A DNA stretch of 64,000 nt from Mycobacterium spongiae (GCF_018278905.1 NZ_CP046600.1:3410001-3474000); one strand, 5' to 3'. Counted from the stretch's first letter, positions 18,066-28,503 are shown. The notes: a model not told the origin generated them from the sequence alone. Numbers and translations: made by a program.

Positions 18066-19562
18066 CTACGGCAATCCGTTCCTACCCGGCTGGCCCAACA
18101 GCGCTCCCGGTGTGCCGCCGGCGCCCGGCGAGCCCGCGGTGGCCCCGTGACCGGCATTGCCGCCGTTCCCCCCGCTACCGATCAGCACCGTGTTGCCGCC
18201 GCTGCCGCCGTTGCCGCCGGTACCCCCGGAGGCGTTCCCACCGGAGCCGCCATTGCCGCCGGTACCGATCCACCCAGCGATGCCGCCAGCCCCGCCGTTG
18301 CCACCGATGTTGGACGACGCTTGTCCACCTTGGCCGCCGGACCCACCGTTGCCGAACAGCGCCCCGCCGCTGCCGCCGGCGCCACCGTTACCCCCGCTAT
18401 CGGCGCCGGCCCCGCCGCCTTGACCACCGGCCCCGCCGTTGCCCAACAGGGGGCCGCCGCTGCCACCGGCCCCACCGCTGCCGCCGGCGTCGGCGCCGGC
18501 CCCACCGCCTTGACCACCGCCGCCACCGCCACCGAATAGCAATCCGCCGTTGCCGCCGGCCCCCCCGTTGCCCCCAACATTGCCGCCGGCCGCCCCACCA
18601 CTACCGCCGGGCGCGCCGCTACCGAACAGCACGCTGGCGCTGCCGCCGGCCCCGCCCTCACCCCCACCATCACCACCGGCAGCACCGCCTTGACCACCCG
18701 CCCCGCCGCTGCCCAACAGCAAGCCGGAGCTGCCGCCGGCCCCACCGTTACCCCCACCGTCGCCACCGGCGCCCCCGCCTTGACCGCCGACCCCGCCGTT
18801 TCCGAAGAAGACCGCGCTATTACCACCGACTCCGCCGCTTCCCGCACCGTCCAAGCCAGCCCCGCCGCCAGCGCCGCCGGCCCCGCCGTTGCCGAACAGC
18901 ACTCCACCGTTACCCCCAGCGCCACCACTACCGCCAATCTCGACCAGCGACCCGCCACCTTGACCGCCGCCTCCCCCGCCGCCGAACAGCAAGCCGCCGT
19001 TGCCGCCGATCCCGCCTGCGCCCCCTGGGCCGAGGCCGTTGTCCCCGCCGGCCCCGCCCGCCCCGCCGTTGCCGATCAATCCCGCAGACCCGCCGTTGCC
19101 ACCCGGCATCCCGGCCGCCCCCGAGCCCCCGGAGCCACCGTTGCCGATCAAGATCCCACCGGCCTCGCCGTTCTGCCCGGTGCCTGGCGCCCCGTTTGCG
19201 CCGTTACCGATGAGCGGACGCCCCACTAAGGCCTCGGTGGGCGCATTGATCACGTTGAGCACAAACTGCAACGGCGACACACTGGCGGCTTCGGCGCTGG
19301 CATACAGGCCCGCGCCTGAGCTCAAACTCTGTACGAACTGCTCATGAAAGGCCGCCGCCTGCCCGCTCAGCGCCTGGTATGCCTGGCCATGCTGGGAAAA
19401 CACCGTAGCGATTGCGGCCGACACCTCGTCGGCACCCGCGGCCAGCACCCCGGTGGTGTGGGCCGCCGCTGCCGCGTTGGCCGCGCCGATCGTCGAACCC
19501 AGGTTCGCCAAGTCCGCCGTAGCTACCATCAGCGCTTCGGGCACTACGGTCACATACGACAT
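18066..19562 (-). CDS. PE_PGRS family protein
   Basis: An N-terminal PE domain starting [11 protein letters not shown] ends with YASAE (YxxxE secretion motif), followed by the linker [18 protein letters not shown] common to PE_PGRS proteins. About 350 residues of Gly-Gly-X and GNGG repeats follow. A recurrent element of the form [14 protein letters not shown] plus a short GGQGGG block comes back about every 30-35 residues, twelve or more times, as expected for calcium-binding PGRS sandwich units. The protein ends [20 protein letters not shown] and lacks a separate C-terminal domain. ATG 19560-19562 follows GGAAGGGAA. Probably cell-surface exposed; function unknown. Confidence 0.92.
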   Translation of the reverse strand: MSYVTVVPEALMVATADLANLGSTIGAANAAAAAHTTGVLAAGADEVSAAIATVFSQHGQAYQALSGQAAAFHEQFVQSLSSGAGLYASAEAASVSPLQFVLNVINAPTEALVGRPLIGNGANGAPGTGQNGEAGGILIGNGGSGGSGAAGMPGGNGGSAGLIGNGGAGGAGGDNGLGPGGAGGIGGNGGLLFGGGGGGGQGGGSLVEIGGSGGAGGNGGVLFGNGGAGGAGGGAGLDGAGSGGVGGNSAVFFGNGGVGGQGGGAGGDGGGNGGAGGSSGLLLGSGGAGGQGGAAGGDGGGEGGAGGSASVLFGSGAPGGSGGAAGGNVGGNGGAGGNGGLLFGGGGGGGQGGGAGADAGGSGGAGGSGGPLLGNGGAGGQGGGAGADSGGNGGAGGSGGALFGNGGSGGQGGQASSNIGGNGGAGGIAGWIGTGGNGGSGGNASGGTGGNGGSGGNTVLIGSGGNGGNAGHGATAGSPGAGGTPGALLGQPGRNGLP

Positions 19563-19716
19563 GGGCGACGTTCCCTTCCACGGCAAAAAGGGTCAGAACC
19601 GCAGGATATCGGCACGTCGGGCGGCGCGCGCGGCGGATCGCGAAACCCGCACTGCTGTCGATCATTTGCCCTGCCCCGGGTCGCCACGCTGCGGCGTAGG
19701 TGGAGCTAGACCATAG

Positions 19717-20514
19717 CTAGACCATGAGGTCGCGGCGCTCGAACCGTCGCAGCCCAATGGCCGTAGACACGATCGGGATCAGCGCAAGCAGCACCAGGCC
19801 GGGCAGGTCGAACCCGTTGGCCAGGGGTTCGCTGTCCAGGTACCACGAGAACGGTGAGATTGCCGTCATCCAACCGGCCCCGACCACGGGACCGAGAGCG
19901 TCGAAGACGTAGGCCAGCACCGCCAGCGCCGCGGCGACACCGAGCGCGACCGCTCGGCGCCCGGTGACCGCGCCCACGGCCAACGCGACCGTTCCCATGC
20001 CAGTCACCAGCAAGAACAGTCCTATTGACGCGGCGACGATATTGCCGAGGCTGACATTCATGGCCAGCGCGAGCACGAGACCATAGCTGACCAGCATGAT
20101 CACGACGACCAGCAGCAACGTCGTCAGCCACAGCGCGAGCAGCCGCTGCACGAAGATCTCGCGGCGCGTCACCGCAGAGGTAGCTTCCAACTCGAGAACG
20201 CCGCTCTCTTCGGCGCCGGCGATGAGCCGGCTCCCGGCGGCGATCGCAAAGACCAGTAGTAGTACCGGTCCGACCAGGCCGTAGACCGTCGAGGTCAACC
20301 AGCCCGCGGCCGTCCCGAGCCGGTCGTAGCCCAGCGCGGTGGTCAATTGCTCGGGCATGTTCTCGATGAGGGCGTCGACACCGCTGCCGCTCATCGACGG
20401 GTAGAAGCTGATGTACATGGCGCTCAACACGGCCAGCGCCACACACCACAGAACGACCTGGCGACGCTGCTCCCGCAGCACCCCGGTGAGCACGGGTGTC
20501 GTCTCAGTGGCCAT
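19717..20514 (-). CDS. ABC-2 type transporter permease
   Basis: The 265-residue protein has about six transmembrane helices, for example VVLWCVALAVLSAMYISF, LTTLLLVVVIMLVSYGLVLA and LGVAAALAVLAYVFDALG. A cytoplasmic AGAEESGVLELEATSAVTRREIF-type loop, characteristic of ABC exporter permeases, follows the second helix. It overlaps the upstream ATPase gene by 11 bp and would form the channel of that exporter. The set permease-ATPase-TetR resembles the Rv1217c-Rv1219c multidrug exporter of M. tuberculosis, though here the permease is about half that length. The substrate is unknown. Confidence 0.88.
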   Translation of the reverse strand: MATETTPVLTGVLREQRRQVVLWCVALAVLSAMYISFYPSMSGSGVDALIENMPEQLTTALGYDRLGTAAGWLTSTVYGLVGPVLLLVFAIAAGSRLIAGAEESGVLELEATSAVTRREIFVQRLLALWLTTLLLVVVIMLVSYGLVLALAMNVSLGNIVAASIGLFLLVTGMGTVALAVGAVTGRRAVALGVAAALAVLAYVFDALGPVVGAGWMTAISPFSWYLDSEPLANGFDLPGLVLLALIPIVSTAIGLRRFERRDLMV

Positions 20515-21436
20515 GTGCGGGTACCTCCTCGTTGGTAGCAGTGGTGGTGGGCAATTGGTAGAAATACAAGAACAGTTCGTCCAGCTCGCGGAACTGCGCG
20601 CTCCAACCCACGACGTGGTGCGCGGCAGCCCGTTTCAGCAATGAATCCGGTTCGCCGTGGAGCACGCACGTCAGTGTCGTGCCGTTGACGACGGCGTCCT
20701 GCACGCCGGGCAGATCGCCGAAGTCGGCGACGTCGATCCGATCGGCGAATCTCAGTTCCACCGTCTGGCCGGCGTGATGACGCAAGGTATCGACGTTGTC
20801 GACGTCAACCATGCGGCCCGCGCTGATGATGCCGACCCGGTCCGCGATGTCCTCGACCTCACTCAAGATGTGCGAGGACATGAGTACCGATGCGCCGCCC
20901 TCGCGCGCCTCGAGCACGAGATCGAGGAACTCGCGCTGCAGGAGCGGATCCAGACCACTGGTCGGCTCGTCGAGTACCAGCAGCTCTGGTTCGTGCATGA
21001 ACGCCTGCACGACCCCGACCTTTTGCTTGTTGCCCTTGGATAGGGCGCGGACCGGCCGGTCGAGGGCAAGCGCGAACCGTTCGGCTAGCGGCGCGATCCG
21101 CTCGGCACCCGCTCCCCCGCGCAAGGCGGCAAGATGGTGCAGCAGCTCGCCCGCGGTTCGCCGACCCTGCAGGGCGAGTTCACCAGGCAGATAACCGATG
21201 CGGCCACGCAGCGCGGCGCCGCCGTCGACCGGTGCGATCCCCAGGACTTCGACTCGTCCTGTCGTCGGGCGCAACAGATCGAGCAAGATTCGGATCGTGG
21301 TGGACTTACCCGCACCGTTGGGGCCTAGGAATCCGAAGATCTCGCCCTGTTCGACGGCAAGGTCGAGTCCGTCGAGGGCGCGGACGTCTCCGTAGTTCTT
21401 GACCAGGCCGTCGGTTCGAATCACTAGCTCAGTCAT
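20504..21436 (-). CDS. ABC transporter ATP-binding protein
   Basis: The 310-residue protein has Walker A GPNGAGKST, a Q-loop-like GYLPGE, signature LSKGNKQKVG, Walker B LLVLDEPTSGLD and the switch histidine in MSSHILSEVED. The signature is the degenerate LSKGNKQK form common in drug-export ATPases of the DrrA type. The last 80 residues form a regulatory tail. It powers the permease encoded next and lies seven bases after the TetR gene in the same transcript. Confidence 0.93.
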   Translation of the reverse strand: MTELVIRTDGLVKNYGDVRALDGLDLAVEQGEIFGFLGPNGAGKSTTIRILLDLLRPTTGRVEVLGIAPVDGGAALRGRIGYLPGELALQGRRTAGELLHHLAALRGGAGAERIAPLAERFALALDRPVRALSKGNKQKVGVVQAFMHEPELLVLDEPTSGLDPLLQREFLDLVLEAREGGASVLMSSHILSEVEDIADRVGIISAGRMVDVDNVDTLRHHAGQTVELRFADRIDVADFGDLPGVQDAVVNGTTLTCVLHGEPDSLLKRAAAHHVVGWSAQFRELDELFLYFYQLPTTTATNEEVPAHGH

Positions 21437-21442
21437 GGTTGA

Positions 21443-22081
21443 TCACTCTTTCCCGTCGGTCGTCAGTGTTGGTTCGTCGACGAAGGCTGCCTTCATCCGT
21501 GCGGCGACGTCGGGGTCGACGATCCCGTCGGTCAATATCTCCAGCACCGGCCCTACGTAGGCAGACCCCGCGGTAGGGCTCTCCGGGGTGTTGACGATGT
21601 CGACCCCGATCAGTCGCTCGAGGTGTTCGTGGAGCACCAAGGCGCCCAGCGACCAGATGGTCAGCACCACGGCCCGCGTGTACGGGTAGTTGGTCGGCCG
21701 CATCATCCCCGACTCGACACCGTCGGCCAGGTACGCCGCCGCGTCGGCGACCATGTCGTCCACGAGTGCCGCCACCTGTGGCGACCGGTCGGCCAACCGC
21801 ACGGCCAGATAACGCAGCACCGGCGGCCCCTCGCGGGCCTCGCGCAGCGCGGCAACCGGATCAAAACCCGGACCTGAGCGCATGCCGGAGCGCTTGCGCT
21901 CACGGATGATCTCCGCCACGTGACGGTCGCACTCGACCACCAAGGCATCCTTCGATCCGTAGTGGTGCACCACAGAGGCCGCCGAGACACCGGCCTTGGC
22001 AGCGATCGCGCGCATGTTCGTCCCCTTGAACCCGTTGTCGGCGAAGAGCGCTATTGCCGCGTCACGAATCCGAGTCTTCAT
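21443..22081 (-). CDS. TetR family regulator of the adjacent ABC exporter
   Basis: The 212-residue protein has a TetR DNA-binding domain at residues 5-50 (MRAIAAKAGVSAASVVHH then YGSKDALV). As first gene of the minus-strand operon TetR-ATPase-permease it probably represses its own operon and responds to a compound the pump exports. The intergenic region shared with the divergent MpaB-type gene holds a candidate operator at 22109-22123. Confidence 0.9.
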   Translation of the reverse strand: MKTRIRDAAIALFADNGFKGTNMRAIAAKAGVSAASVVHHYGSKDALVVECDRHVAEIIRERKRSGMRSGPGFDPVAALREAREGPPVLRYLAVRLADRSPQVAALVDDMVADAAAYLADGVESGMMRPTNYPYTRAVVLTIWSLGALVLHEHLERLIGVDIVNTPESPTAGSAYVGPVLEILTDGIVDPDVAARMKAAFVDEPTLTTDGKE

Positions 22082-22108
22082 GATCCGATCCAGTCATGAC
22101 AGCCAGAT

Positions 22109-22123
22109 TGAACATACGTTTCA
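22109..22123. promoter_or_regulatory. Candidate TetR operator (imperfect palindrome)
   Basis: TGAACATACGTTTCA is an imperfect 15-bp inverted repeat (five of seven base pairs), 28 bp upstream of the TetR start and in an A+T-rich patch that also holds TATATC, a possible -10 for the divergent gene. Site assignment is by position only. Confidence 0.3.
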
Positions 22124-22219
22124 CTATATCGAACAGTTGTTTAGAGTTCCAGCGGGGTCCGCGGCGGCGCACACGTGGTGTACTACTTCCTATGGGGTTC
22201 CCATGGGGCAAGGCCTGCG

Positions 22220-23035
22220 ATGAAGCGCTCGGCAACCCGGGTCGCTGACCTGGTGAACCCGGCAGGGCTGTTGCTGCCGGCCGCGAACGTCATCATGCAG
22301 CTGTCGCTGCCGGGTGTCGGCTATGGCGTGCTGGAAAGTCCGGTGGATAGCGGCAACGTCTACAAGCATCCGTTCAAGCGGGCTCGTACCACCGGCACCT
22401 ACCTGGCCGTTGCGACCATCGGGACCGAGGCCGACCGCGACCTGATGCGCAACGCGATCGACGGCGTACACCGGCAGGTGCAATCAACCTCGTCAAGCCC
22501 GGTGCCCTACAACGCATTCGATCCCACATTGCAGTTGTGGGTGGCCGCGTGTTTGTACCGGTACTTCGTTGAACAGCACGAATTCCTCCATGGTCCGCTC
22601 GATGACGACACCGCCGATACGGTCTACCGCGACGCGAAACGGCTGGGAACCACATTGCAGGTGCCAGACCGCATGTGGCCACCGGACCGGGTCGCGTTCG
22701 ACGACTACTGGAAACGCTCGCTGGACGAGCTGCAGATCGACCCACCGGTGCGTGAGCATCTGCGCGGAGTAGCCTCGATGGCCTTCTTACCCTGGCCGTT
22801 GCGGGCGCTGGCTGGACCGTTCAATCTGTTTGCGACGACCGGGTTCTTGGCCCCGCAGTTCCGGGCGATGATGGCGCTGGATTGGTCACAGGCTCAGCAG
22901 CGGCGTTTCGAGTGGTTGCTGGCCGCGCTGCGGCTGGCCGACCGGCTGATTCCCCGCCGGACCTGGATCGTGGTGAATCAGCTCTACCTCTGGGACATGC
23001 GTTTTCGCGCGCGACGGGGCTGGCGGATCGTCTAG
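22220..23035 (+). CDS. MpaB/DUF2236-family oxygenase-like protein
   Basis: The 271-residue protein belongs to the oxygenase MpaB (latex-clearing-protein-like, DUF2236) family, seen in [41 protein letters not shown] and [13 protein letters not shown]. Conserved histidines and basic residues in such motifs bind haem in characterised relatives. It equals Rv2237 in position. ATG 22220 is chosen because the preceding 15 codons show no family similarity; an upstream GTG at 22175 is possible. It is divergent from the ABC/TetR operon and ends four bases from the convergent epoxide hydrolase. Confidence 0.8.
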   Translation: MKRSATRVADLVNPAGLLLPAANVIMQLSLPGVGYGVLESPVDSGNVYKHPFKRARTTGTYLAVATIGTEADRDLMRNAIDGVHRQVQSTSSSPVPYNAFDPTLQLWVAACLYRYFVEQHEFLHGPLDDDTADTVYRDAKRLGTTLQVPDRMWPPDRVAFDDYWKRSLDELQIDPPVREHLRGVASMAFLPWPLRALAGPFNLFATTGFLAPQFRAMMALDWSQAQQRRFEWLLAALRLADRLIPRRTWIVVNQLYLWDMRFRARRGWRIV

Positions 23036-23039
23036 GACA

Positions 23040-24155
23040 TCAGCGCACGGCGGCAAAGAACGTCCGGACGTCTTCGACGAACAGTTCCGGCTGTTCGAAT
23101 GCCGCGAAATGCCCGCCGCGCGGCATCGTCGTCCAGTGGGTGATGTTGTAGCTCGGTTCGCACCACCGCCGGGAGGCCCGAAAGATCTCCTTGGGGAATG
23201 ACGCCACGCCAGTTGGCAATTCGACACGGCCGGTCGGCTTGAAGGACTTCATGCTTTCCCAGTACAACCGGGCCGAGGACGCGGCGGTGCCGGTCACCCA
23301 ATACATCATGACGTTATCGAGCAGCTCGTCGCGGCTGAGTACATTTTCGGGGTTCCCGTTGCAGTCCATCCACGCCCAGAACTTCTCGACGATCCAGGCC
23401 AGTTGTCCGACCGGCGAATCGGCCAGGCCATAACCCAGTGTCTGCGGACGGGTGGACTGTTGCTTTGAGTAGCCGGTGCCCCACTCGCGGTGGTGGACCG
23501 CGTCCTGGAGGGCTTGCTGCTCTTCCTCTGTGGGGTCGTCGGGCGTGGGCCAGGCGATGGGCATATTGAGGTGGATTGCCGCGCACCGTCCCCCGTTGCG
23601 ACCGATCTGGGTGGTGATCGCCGCACCCCAATCGCCGCCCTGGGCGCCGTAGCGCTCATAGCCCAGGTCCGCGATGAGTGTCTCCCAGGCCTGCGCGATC
23701 TTTTCTACCCCCCAGCCCGTATGGGTGGGCTTGCCGGAGAATCCATATCCGGGAAGGGACGGGCAGACGACATGAAAGGCGTCTTGCGCGCGTCCACCAT
23801 GGGCCGTGGGGTTGGTCAGTGGCTCGATCACCTTATGAAACTCCACGACCGAACCCGGCCAGCCGTGGGTGATCAGCAGTGGGAACGCATCATCGTGTCG
23901 CGACCGCTGGTGGATGAAATGCACGTCCAGCCCATCGATTTCGGTGACGAACTGGTCGAATCGGTTCAGCGCGGCCTCGCGCGATCGCCAGTCGTAGTCG
24001 TTGGCCCAGTACGCAGCCAGGTCGCGGGTATAGGCCAGCGGGATGCCCTGGCTCCAGTCGTCCACGCACTCGGCCTCCGGCCATCGGGTACGGGTCAACC
24101 GCGCCCGCAAGTCTTCGAGGACGTCGTCGCTGACGTTGATGCGAAACGGCCTCAT
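23040..24155 (-). CDS. Epoxide hydrolase (EHN/alpha-beta hydrolase)
   Basis: The 371-residue enzyme has the N-terminal epoxide-hydrolase lid domain (RINVSDDVLEDLRARL, TRTRWPE, WANDYDWR) followed by an alpha/beta-hydrolase core. The oxyanion motif is HGWPGS, the nucleophilic aspartate is in AQGGDWGAAI, and the catalytic histidine in TMPRGGHFAAFEQPE. The motif RPQTLGYGLADSPVGQLAWI is diagnostic of the group. It opens epoxides to diols, in detoxification or lipid metabolism. A 60-bp relic of a second copy lies 1.2 kb downstream on the map at 24626-24690. Confidence 0.93.
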   Translation of the reverse strand: MRPFRINVSDDVLEDLRARLTRTRWPEAECVDDWSQGIPLAYTRDLAAYWANDYDWRSREAALNRFDQFVTEIDGLDVHFIHQRSRHDDAFPLLITHGWPGSVVEFHKVIEPLTNPTAHGGRAQDAFHVVCPSLPGYGFSGKPTHTGWGVEKIAQAWETLIADLGYERYGAQGGDWGAAITTQIGRNGGRCAAIHLNMPIAWPTPDDPTEEEQQALQDAVHHREWGTGYSKQQSTRPQTLGYGLADSPVGQLAWIVEKFWAWMDCNGNPENVLSRDELLDNVMMYWVTGTAASSARLYWESMKSFKPTGRVELPTGVASFPKEIFRASRRWCEPSYNITHWTTMPRGGHFAAFEQPELFVEDVRTFFAAVR

Positions 24156-24285
24156 GCGGCTGGCCCATCGGCAAGTCTCACGTCAATCCCGATCGCTAAT
24201 CCCGATCGCTCGTGCACGCCCACGACCTTGCCATACGAGTCCAACACCGACCTTGCGGGCCGTTGATTCCGTTTGGCCGATCAAC

Positions 24286-24368
24286 AAGTGCCGCCCTGAC
24301 CGGCGCTGCCGCCGACCAGGCCGGTAAGGAGCCCCCCGGCTCCTCCGGCCCCGCCGGCGCCACCGCCT
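24286..24368 (-). pseudogene. Relic of a PE_PGRS C-terminal end
   Basis: The minus strand reads AGGAGGLLTGLVGGSAGQGG and then a cysteine and TGA, a typical PE_PGRS ending. Upstream the frame runs straight into unrelated sequence with no PE domain, so only the tail survives. Confidence 0.5.
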
Positions 24369-24625
24369 CTCTCGCAGAGCTACCCTGCAATCCCTCGGAG
24401 TCCATTCTGCTACGAATTTGACGCATACGTAGAATAATTGCCAAATCAAGCGTACCGAGGGCGGCCAACGGCCCGATGTCGACAGCCACGTTCATCCGTA
24501 GCCGGATCGACGGCGCGCAGGATCCAGAATGCCGCCGGGGTGGATTGCTCGTGGCATCGAAGAACACATCGAGTACACCAATGGCGCCAGCGGTCAACAA
24601 CGCCTCGGTGCCCGATAACTATCGG

Positions 24626-24690
24626 TGCAGTTGTCCCACCGACGAATCGATCAGCCTGTAGCCCAGCGTTTTCGGTCCGGGTGATCGTAT
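24626..24690 (-). pseudogene. Relic of an epoxide hydrolase gene
   Basis: The minus strand encodes PKTLGYRLIDSSVGQL, matching PQTLGYGLADSPVGQL of the intact epoxide hydrolase at 23040-24155 in 11 of 16 positions. Nucleotide similarity extends over about 58 bp (compare 23398-23457) and then stops on both sides. The fragment has no start and no catalytic residues. Confidence 0.65.
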
Positions 24691-24798
24691 CCGCCCGAAA
24701 TCGACCATGCAGTCAAAACCTGATGTATGGTCTGCTCTGACGGCGTCGTGCGCCCGGGGCTCGCTGGGACGCCGGCACGTGGGTATGGGAGGTGTGCC

Positions 24799-27700
24799 GT
24801 GTCGTTCGTGATTGCGATGCCCGAAGTAATGGGGGCAGCGGCGGCGGACTTGACGGGGCTTGGCCTGACGCTGAGCACGGCCAATGCGGCCGCGGCGGCC
24901 CAGACAACGGCGATCGTGGCCGCCGCCGAGGACGAGGTGTCGGCGGGCATCGCAGCGCTGTTTTCCGGCCACGGCCAGGCCTACCAGGAGCTCACCGTCC
25001 AGATCGCGGGGTTCCACGAACAGTTCGTGCAGCGTTTGAGTTCGGCTGCGGCCCGCTATTCCGGCGCCGAAGCCGCCAGTGTCTCACCCTTGCAGGCGGT
25101 GCTCTCCCTGATCAACGGGCCGACCGAGGCCTTAGTGGGGCGCCCGCTGATCGGCAACGGCGCCGATGGGGCGCCCGGAACCGGAGCCAACGGCGGGGCC
25201 GGCGGGATCTTGTTCGGTAACGGCGGCAGTGGCGGATCCGGGGCACCCGGGCAGGCCGGCGGGGCTGGCGGGGCTGCGGGGTTGATCGGCAACGGCGGTC
25301 GTGGCGGGGCCGGCGGTTCCGGCGTCACCGGCCTGGCCGGCGGTGCCGGTGGGGCTGGCGGGTGGCTGCTAGGCAACGGCGGCGTCGGCGGGCTCGGGGG
25401 CGTGGGCACCGGCGGCGCGGGCGGTGTCGGTGGGGCCGGCGGCGCGGCGGTGGGGTTGTTCGGCCATGGCGGGGGCGGTGGAGTCGGCGGGGCCGGTGGT
25501 GTCTCCATCGGCGGGGGCGGTGGGGTCGGTGGTAGCGGCGGGTTGGTGTACGGCAATGGCGGCGCCGGCGGCATCGGCGGTGTGGGTGTGCTTGCGGGCA
25601 CCGGCGGCACCGGCGGCACTGCCATCGGGCTGATCGGTGACGGTGGGCCTGGCGGGGCCGGCGCGACCGGCGCCGCCGGCGATCACGGCGCCACCCCCGG
25701 GGCAGCTGGCACTGACGGCAGGGCAGGTGGGGTCGGTGGGGCCGGCGGCAACGGTGGGTGGTTGTTCGGCGCCGGCGGTGCCGGTGGTTCCGGTGGCGTC
25801 GGCGGCAACGGCGGCAACGGCGCCGACGGCGACATCACCATCAATGCGGGTCGCGGCGGCGACGGCGGCCACGGCGGAGTCCCCGGGCCTGGCGGCGCTG
25901 CCGGCAAGGGCAGCGCTGTTGTCGGCGCCGACGGGCTAGCTGGACAAACTCCCACCTCCGGGGGTAACGGCGGCAACGGCGGCAACGGTGCCGATAGCCT
26001 TGTCACCGGCACCATCGGCGGTGACGGCGGCAACGGCGGCAACGGCGGACTTTTCGGCGACGGTGGGGCCGGCGGCGCCGGCGGCGCGGGCGCCCCCGGC
26101 CCAGACAACACCCCATCGAGCAGTCTCGCCAGTCGCGGCGGCGACGGTGGCAACGGCGGTGACGGCGGTGCCATCAGCGGTGACGGCGGCATCGGCGGTC
26201 GCGGCGGTAACGGCGGCAACGGCGGCGACAACTCCGGCAGCTTCAGTACCGGCGGTCGTGGCGGTGACGGTGGTGACGGCGGCGCCAGCACTACCGGGAC
26301 CGGCGGCAATGGCGCGCCGGGCGGCAACGGCGGCACCGCCGGCGCGAACTCCGTCAGCAGTCGGGGCGGCAGCGGCGGTGACGGCGGTGACGGGGGCGCC
26401 AGCATCACCAGGGCCGGCGGACACGGCGGAGACGGTGGCCTCGCCGCTGATGGCCGCGACGGCAACGCCGGCGACAGTATCGGCGGTGACGGGGGTGACG
26501 GTGGTGGCGGCGGCGCCAGCACCACCGGGGCCGCCGGGGCCGCGGGCGCCGCTCGTGACGGCGGCAGCGGCGGCGACAACGCCGGCAACCGCAGTGTCGG
26601 CGGTGACGGGGGTAACGGCGGTGACGGCGGCGCCAGCACCATCGGGGCAGGCGCCAACGGCGCGCCGGGCGGCAACGGCGGCACCGCCGGCGCCAACGCC
26701 CGCAGCAGCATCGGCGGTGACGGCGGTGACGGCGGCAACGGCGGATTCGGTGGCACCGCAGGCGGACACGGCGGCAACGGCGGCCTCGCCGCTGACGGCC
26801 GCGACGACAACACCAATGGCAACAGTGTCGGCGGCGACGGCGGTAACGGCGGCAACGGCGGCGACAGCGACGGGACGAGCGGGGCCGCCGGCACCGCCCG
26901 TGACGGCGGCAACGGCGGCAACAACGCCGGCAGCAGTTTCGGCGGTCGCGGCGGGGACGGCGGTAACGGCGGCGCCAGCACCACCGGGACCGGCGCCAAC
27001 GGCGCGCCGGGCGGCAACGGCGGCACCGCCGGCGCCAACGCCGGCAACAGTGAAGGCGGTAGCGGTGGTGACGGCGGTGACGGCGGATTCGGTGGCACCG
27101 CAGGCGGACACGGCGGCGACGGCGGCCTCGCCGCTCATGGCCGCGACGACAACACCAGCGGCGCCAGCGTCGGCGGAGACGGCGGTAACGGCGGCAACGG
27201 CGGCGACAGCGACGGGACGGCCGGGGTGGCCGGCACCGCCAGTGACGGCGGCAACGGCGGCGACAACGCCGGCTCCTCCAGCGTAGGTGGTCACGGCGGG
27301 GACGGCGGCAACGGCGGCGCCAGCACCACCGGGACCGGCGCCAACGGCGCGAAGGGCGGCGCCGGCGGTACCGCCGGCGCCAACGCCCGCAGCAGCATCG
27401 GCGGTGACGGCGGTTCTGGCGGTGACGGCGGATTCGGCGGCACCGCCGGCGGCGACGGCGGCGACGGCGGCCTCGCCGCTGATGGCCGCGACGACAACAC
27501 CAACGGCGACAGTCGCGGCGGTCGCGGCGGCAACGGCGGCAACGGCGGCGACAGCGACGGGACAGGCGGGGCCGCCGGCACCGCCAGTGACGGCGGCAAG
27601 GGCGGCGACAACGCCGCCTTCTCCAGCGAGGGTGGTCACGGCGGGGACGGCGGCAACGGCGGCGCCAGCACCACCGGGACCGGCGCCAACGGCGCGAAGG

Positions 27701-28338
27701 GCGGCAACGGTGGTACCGCCGGCGCCAACGCCGGCAGCAGTTTCGGCGGTAGCGGCGGTGACGGCGGCGACGGCGGATTCGGCGGAACCGCCGGCGGCGA
27801 CGGCGGCGATGGCGGCCTCGCCGCTGATGGCCGCGACAACACCGCCAGCGACAGTATCGGCGGAGACGGCGGTAACGGCGGTAACGGCGGCGACAGCGAC
27901 GGGACGAGCGGGGCCGCCGGCACCGCCAGTGACGGCGGCAACGGCGGCGACAACGCAGGCAGCTTCAGTCGCGGCGGTCGCGGCGGGGACGGCGGTGACG
28001 GCGGCGCCAGCACCACCGGGACCGGCGCCAACGGCGCGGCAGGCGGCAACGGCGGTACCGCCGGCGACAACGCCGGCAGCTTCAGTCAAGGCGGTCGCGG
28101 CGGTGACGGTGGTGACGGCGGCGCCAGCACCACCGGGGCAGGCGGGAACGGCGCGAAGGGCGGCAACGGCGGTGACGGCGGCGCCAGCAATCTCAGTATC
28201 GGCGGTTTCGGCGGGCGCGGCGGTGGCGGCGGTGCGGGCAGTGGCGGCCCCGGTGACCCGGGCATGTCCGGTGGCGGCAGCCCCGGCGGCATGGGTGGCC
28301 CCGGCGGTGCAGGTGGTGGCGGCGGACCCGCCGCCTAA
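24799..28338 (+). CDS. Large PE_PGRS family protein with higher-order repeats
   Basis: The 1179-residue protein starts with a PE domain ([17 protein letters not shown]; secretion motif YSGAE), the linker [17 protein letters not shown], and then about 1030 residues of glycine-rich PGRS. The first part has GGxGG units like other PE_PGRS proteins; from about residue 340 aspartate/asparagine-rich GGDGGNGG units take over. Between 26629 and 28002 a 114-115-residue supra-repeat ([20 protein letters not shown] ... [14 protein letters not shown] ... AADGRDDN ... GDSDGT) is repeated four times, and a partial fifth follows. It ends [11 protein letters not shown] with no extra domain. GTG 24799 follows GGGAGGT. 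Surface-exposed, possibly Ca2+-binding by analogy with other PGRS regions. Confidence 0.93.
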   Translation: MSFVIAMPEVMGAAAADLTGLGLTLSTANAAAAAQTTAIVAAAEDEVSAGIAALFSGHGQAYQELTVQIAGFHEQFVQRLSSAAARYSGAEAASVSPLQAVLSLINGPTEALVGRPLIGNGADGAPGTGANGGAGGILFGNGGSGGSGAPGQAGGAGGAAGLIGNGGRGGAGGSGVTGLAGGAGGAGGWLLGNGGVGGLGGVGTGGAGGVGGAGGAAVGLFGHGGGGGVGGAGGVSIGGGGGVGGSGGLVYGNGGAGGIGGVGVLAGTGGTGGTAIGLIGDGGPGGAGATGAAGDHGATPGAAGTDGRAGGVGGAGGNGGWLFGAGGAGGSGGVGGNGGNGADGDITINAGRGGDGGHGGVPGPGGAAGKGSAVVGADGLAGQTPTSGGNGGNGGNGADSLVTGTIGGDGGNGGNGGLFGDGGAGGAGGAGAPGPDNTPSSSLASRGGDGGNGGDGGAISGDGGIGGRGGNGGNGGDNSGSFSTGGRGGDGGDGGASTTGTGGNGAPGGNGGTAGANSVSSRGGSGGDGGDGGASITRAGGHGGDGGLAADGRDGNAGDSIGGDGGDGGGGGASTTGAAGAAGAARDGGSGGDNAGNRSVGGDGGNGGDGGASTIGAGANGAPGGNGGTAGANARSSIGGDGGDGGNGGFGGTAGGHGGNGGLAADGRDDNTNGNSVGGDGGNGGNGGDSDGTSGAAGTARDGGNGGNNAGSSFGGRGGDGGNGGASTTGTGANGAPGGNGGTAGANAGNSEGGSGGDGGDGGFGGTAGGHGGDGGLAAHGRDDNTSGASVGGDGGNGGNGGDSDGTAGVAGTASDGGNGGDNAGSSSVGGHGGDGGNGGASTTGTGANGAKGGAGGTAGANARSSIGGDGGSGGDGGFGGTAGGDGGDGGLAADGRDDNTNGDSRGGRGGNGGNGGDSDGTGGAAGTASDGGKGGDNAAFSSEGGHGGDGGNGGASTTGTGANGAKGGNGGTAGANAGSSFGGSGGDGGDGGFGGTAGGDGGDGGLAADGRDNTASDSIGGDGGNGGNGGDSDGTSGAAGTASDGGNGGDNAGSFSRGGRGGDGGDGGASTTGTGANGAAGGNGGTAGDNAGSFSQGGRGGDGGDGGASTTGAGGNGAKGGNGGDGGASNLSIGGFGGRGGGGGAGSGGPGDPGMSGGGSPGGMGGPGGAGGGGGPAA
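26629..28002 (+). repeat. Four tandem 342/345-bp supra-repeats within PE_PGRS
   Basis: The landmark GGCGCCAGCACC recurs at 26629, 26971, 27316, 27661 and 28003, giving unit lengths of 342, 345, 345 and 342 bp. Each unit carries the same ordered blocks, so these are true large duplications rather than simple GGC/GGN slippage. A degenerate version starts at 26279-26512, and shortened units follow 28003 (next landmark at 28120, 117 bp on). Confidence 0.88.
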
Positions 28339-28431
28339 ACCTCGACGCCATGCATCGGCGCTACATCCGTTGACCTGTCGGCGACTAAGGGGTTCCAGAC
28401 CACTAGCCGAAAGGCCTTAGCCAAACATCGG

Positions 28432-28503
28432 TGGGCGCGGACGGGATCGAACCGCCGACCGCTGGTGTGTAAAACCAGAGCTCTACCACTGAGCTACGCG
28501 CCC
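28432..28503 (-). tRNA. tRNA-Val (anticodon TAC)
   Basis: The minus strand folds as a tRNA: acceptor GGGCGCG pairs with CGCGCCC, D arm GCTC-AGTGGTA-GAGC, anticodon stem CTGGT/ACCAG with loop TTTACAC (anticodon TAC, valine), and T arm GGCGG-TTCGATC-CCGTC. The discriminator base is A and CCA is not encoded. Confidence 0.95.

Larger units (their letters stand above)
24156..24798. other. Gene-poor stretch with relics of older genes
   Basis: No convincing intact gene fits these 643 bp. It holds a PE_PGRS-like tail (24286-24368, minus) and an epoxide hydrolase fragment (24626-24690, minus). Between them, open minus-strand frames such as one reading LTAGAIGVLDVFFDATSN give no recognisable family. 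Local base composition around 24410-24450 is A+T-rich compared with its neighbours. The last 75 bp probably hold the promoter of the PE_PGRS gene. Confidence 0.6.

Noticed and set aside
25936..28089. A 717-codon open frame on the minus strand, rich in Ala/Val/Thr
   Set aside because: It is the complement of the PE_PGRS repeats, whose GGC/GGN codons rarely make stops in any frame. It has no domain and no ribosome site.
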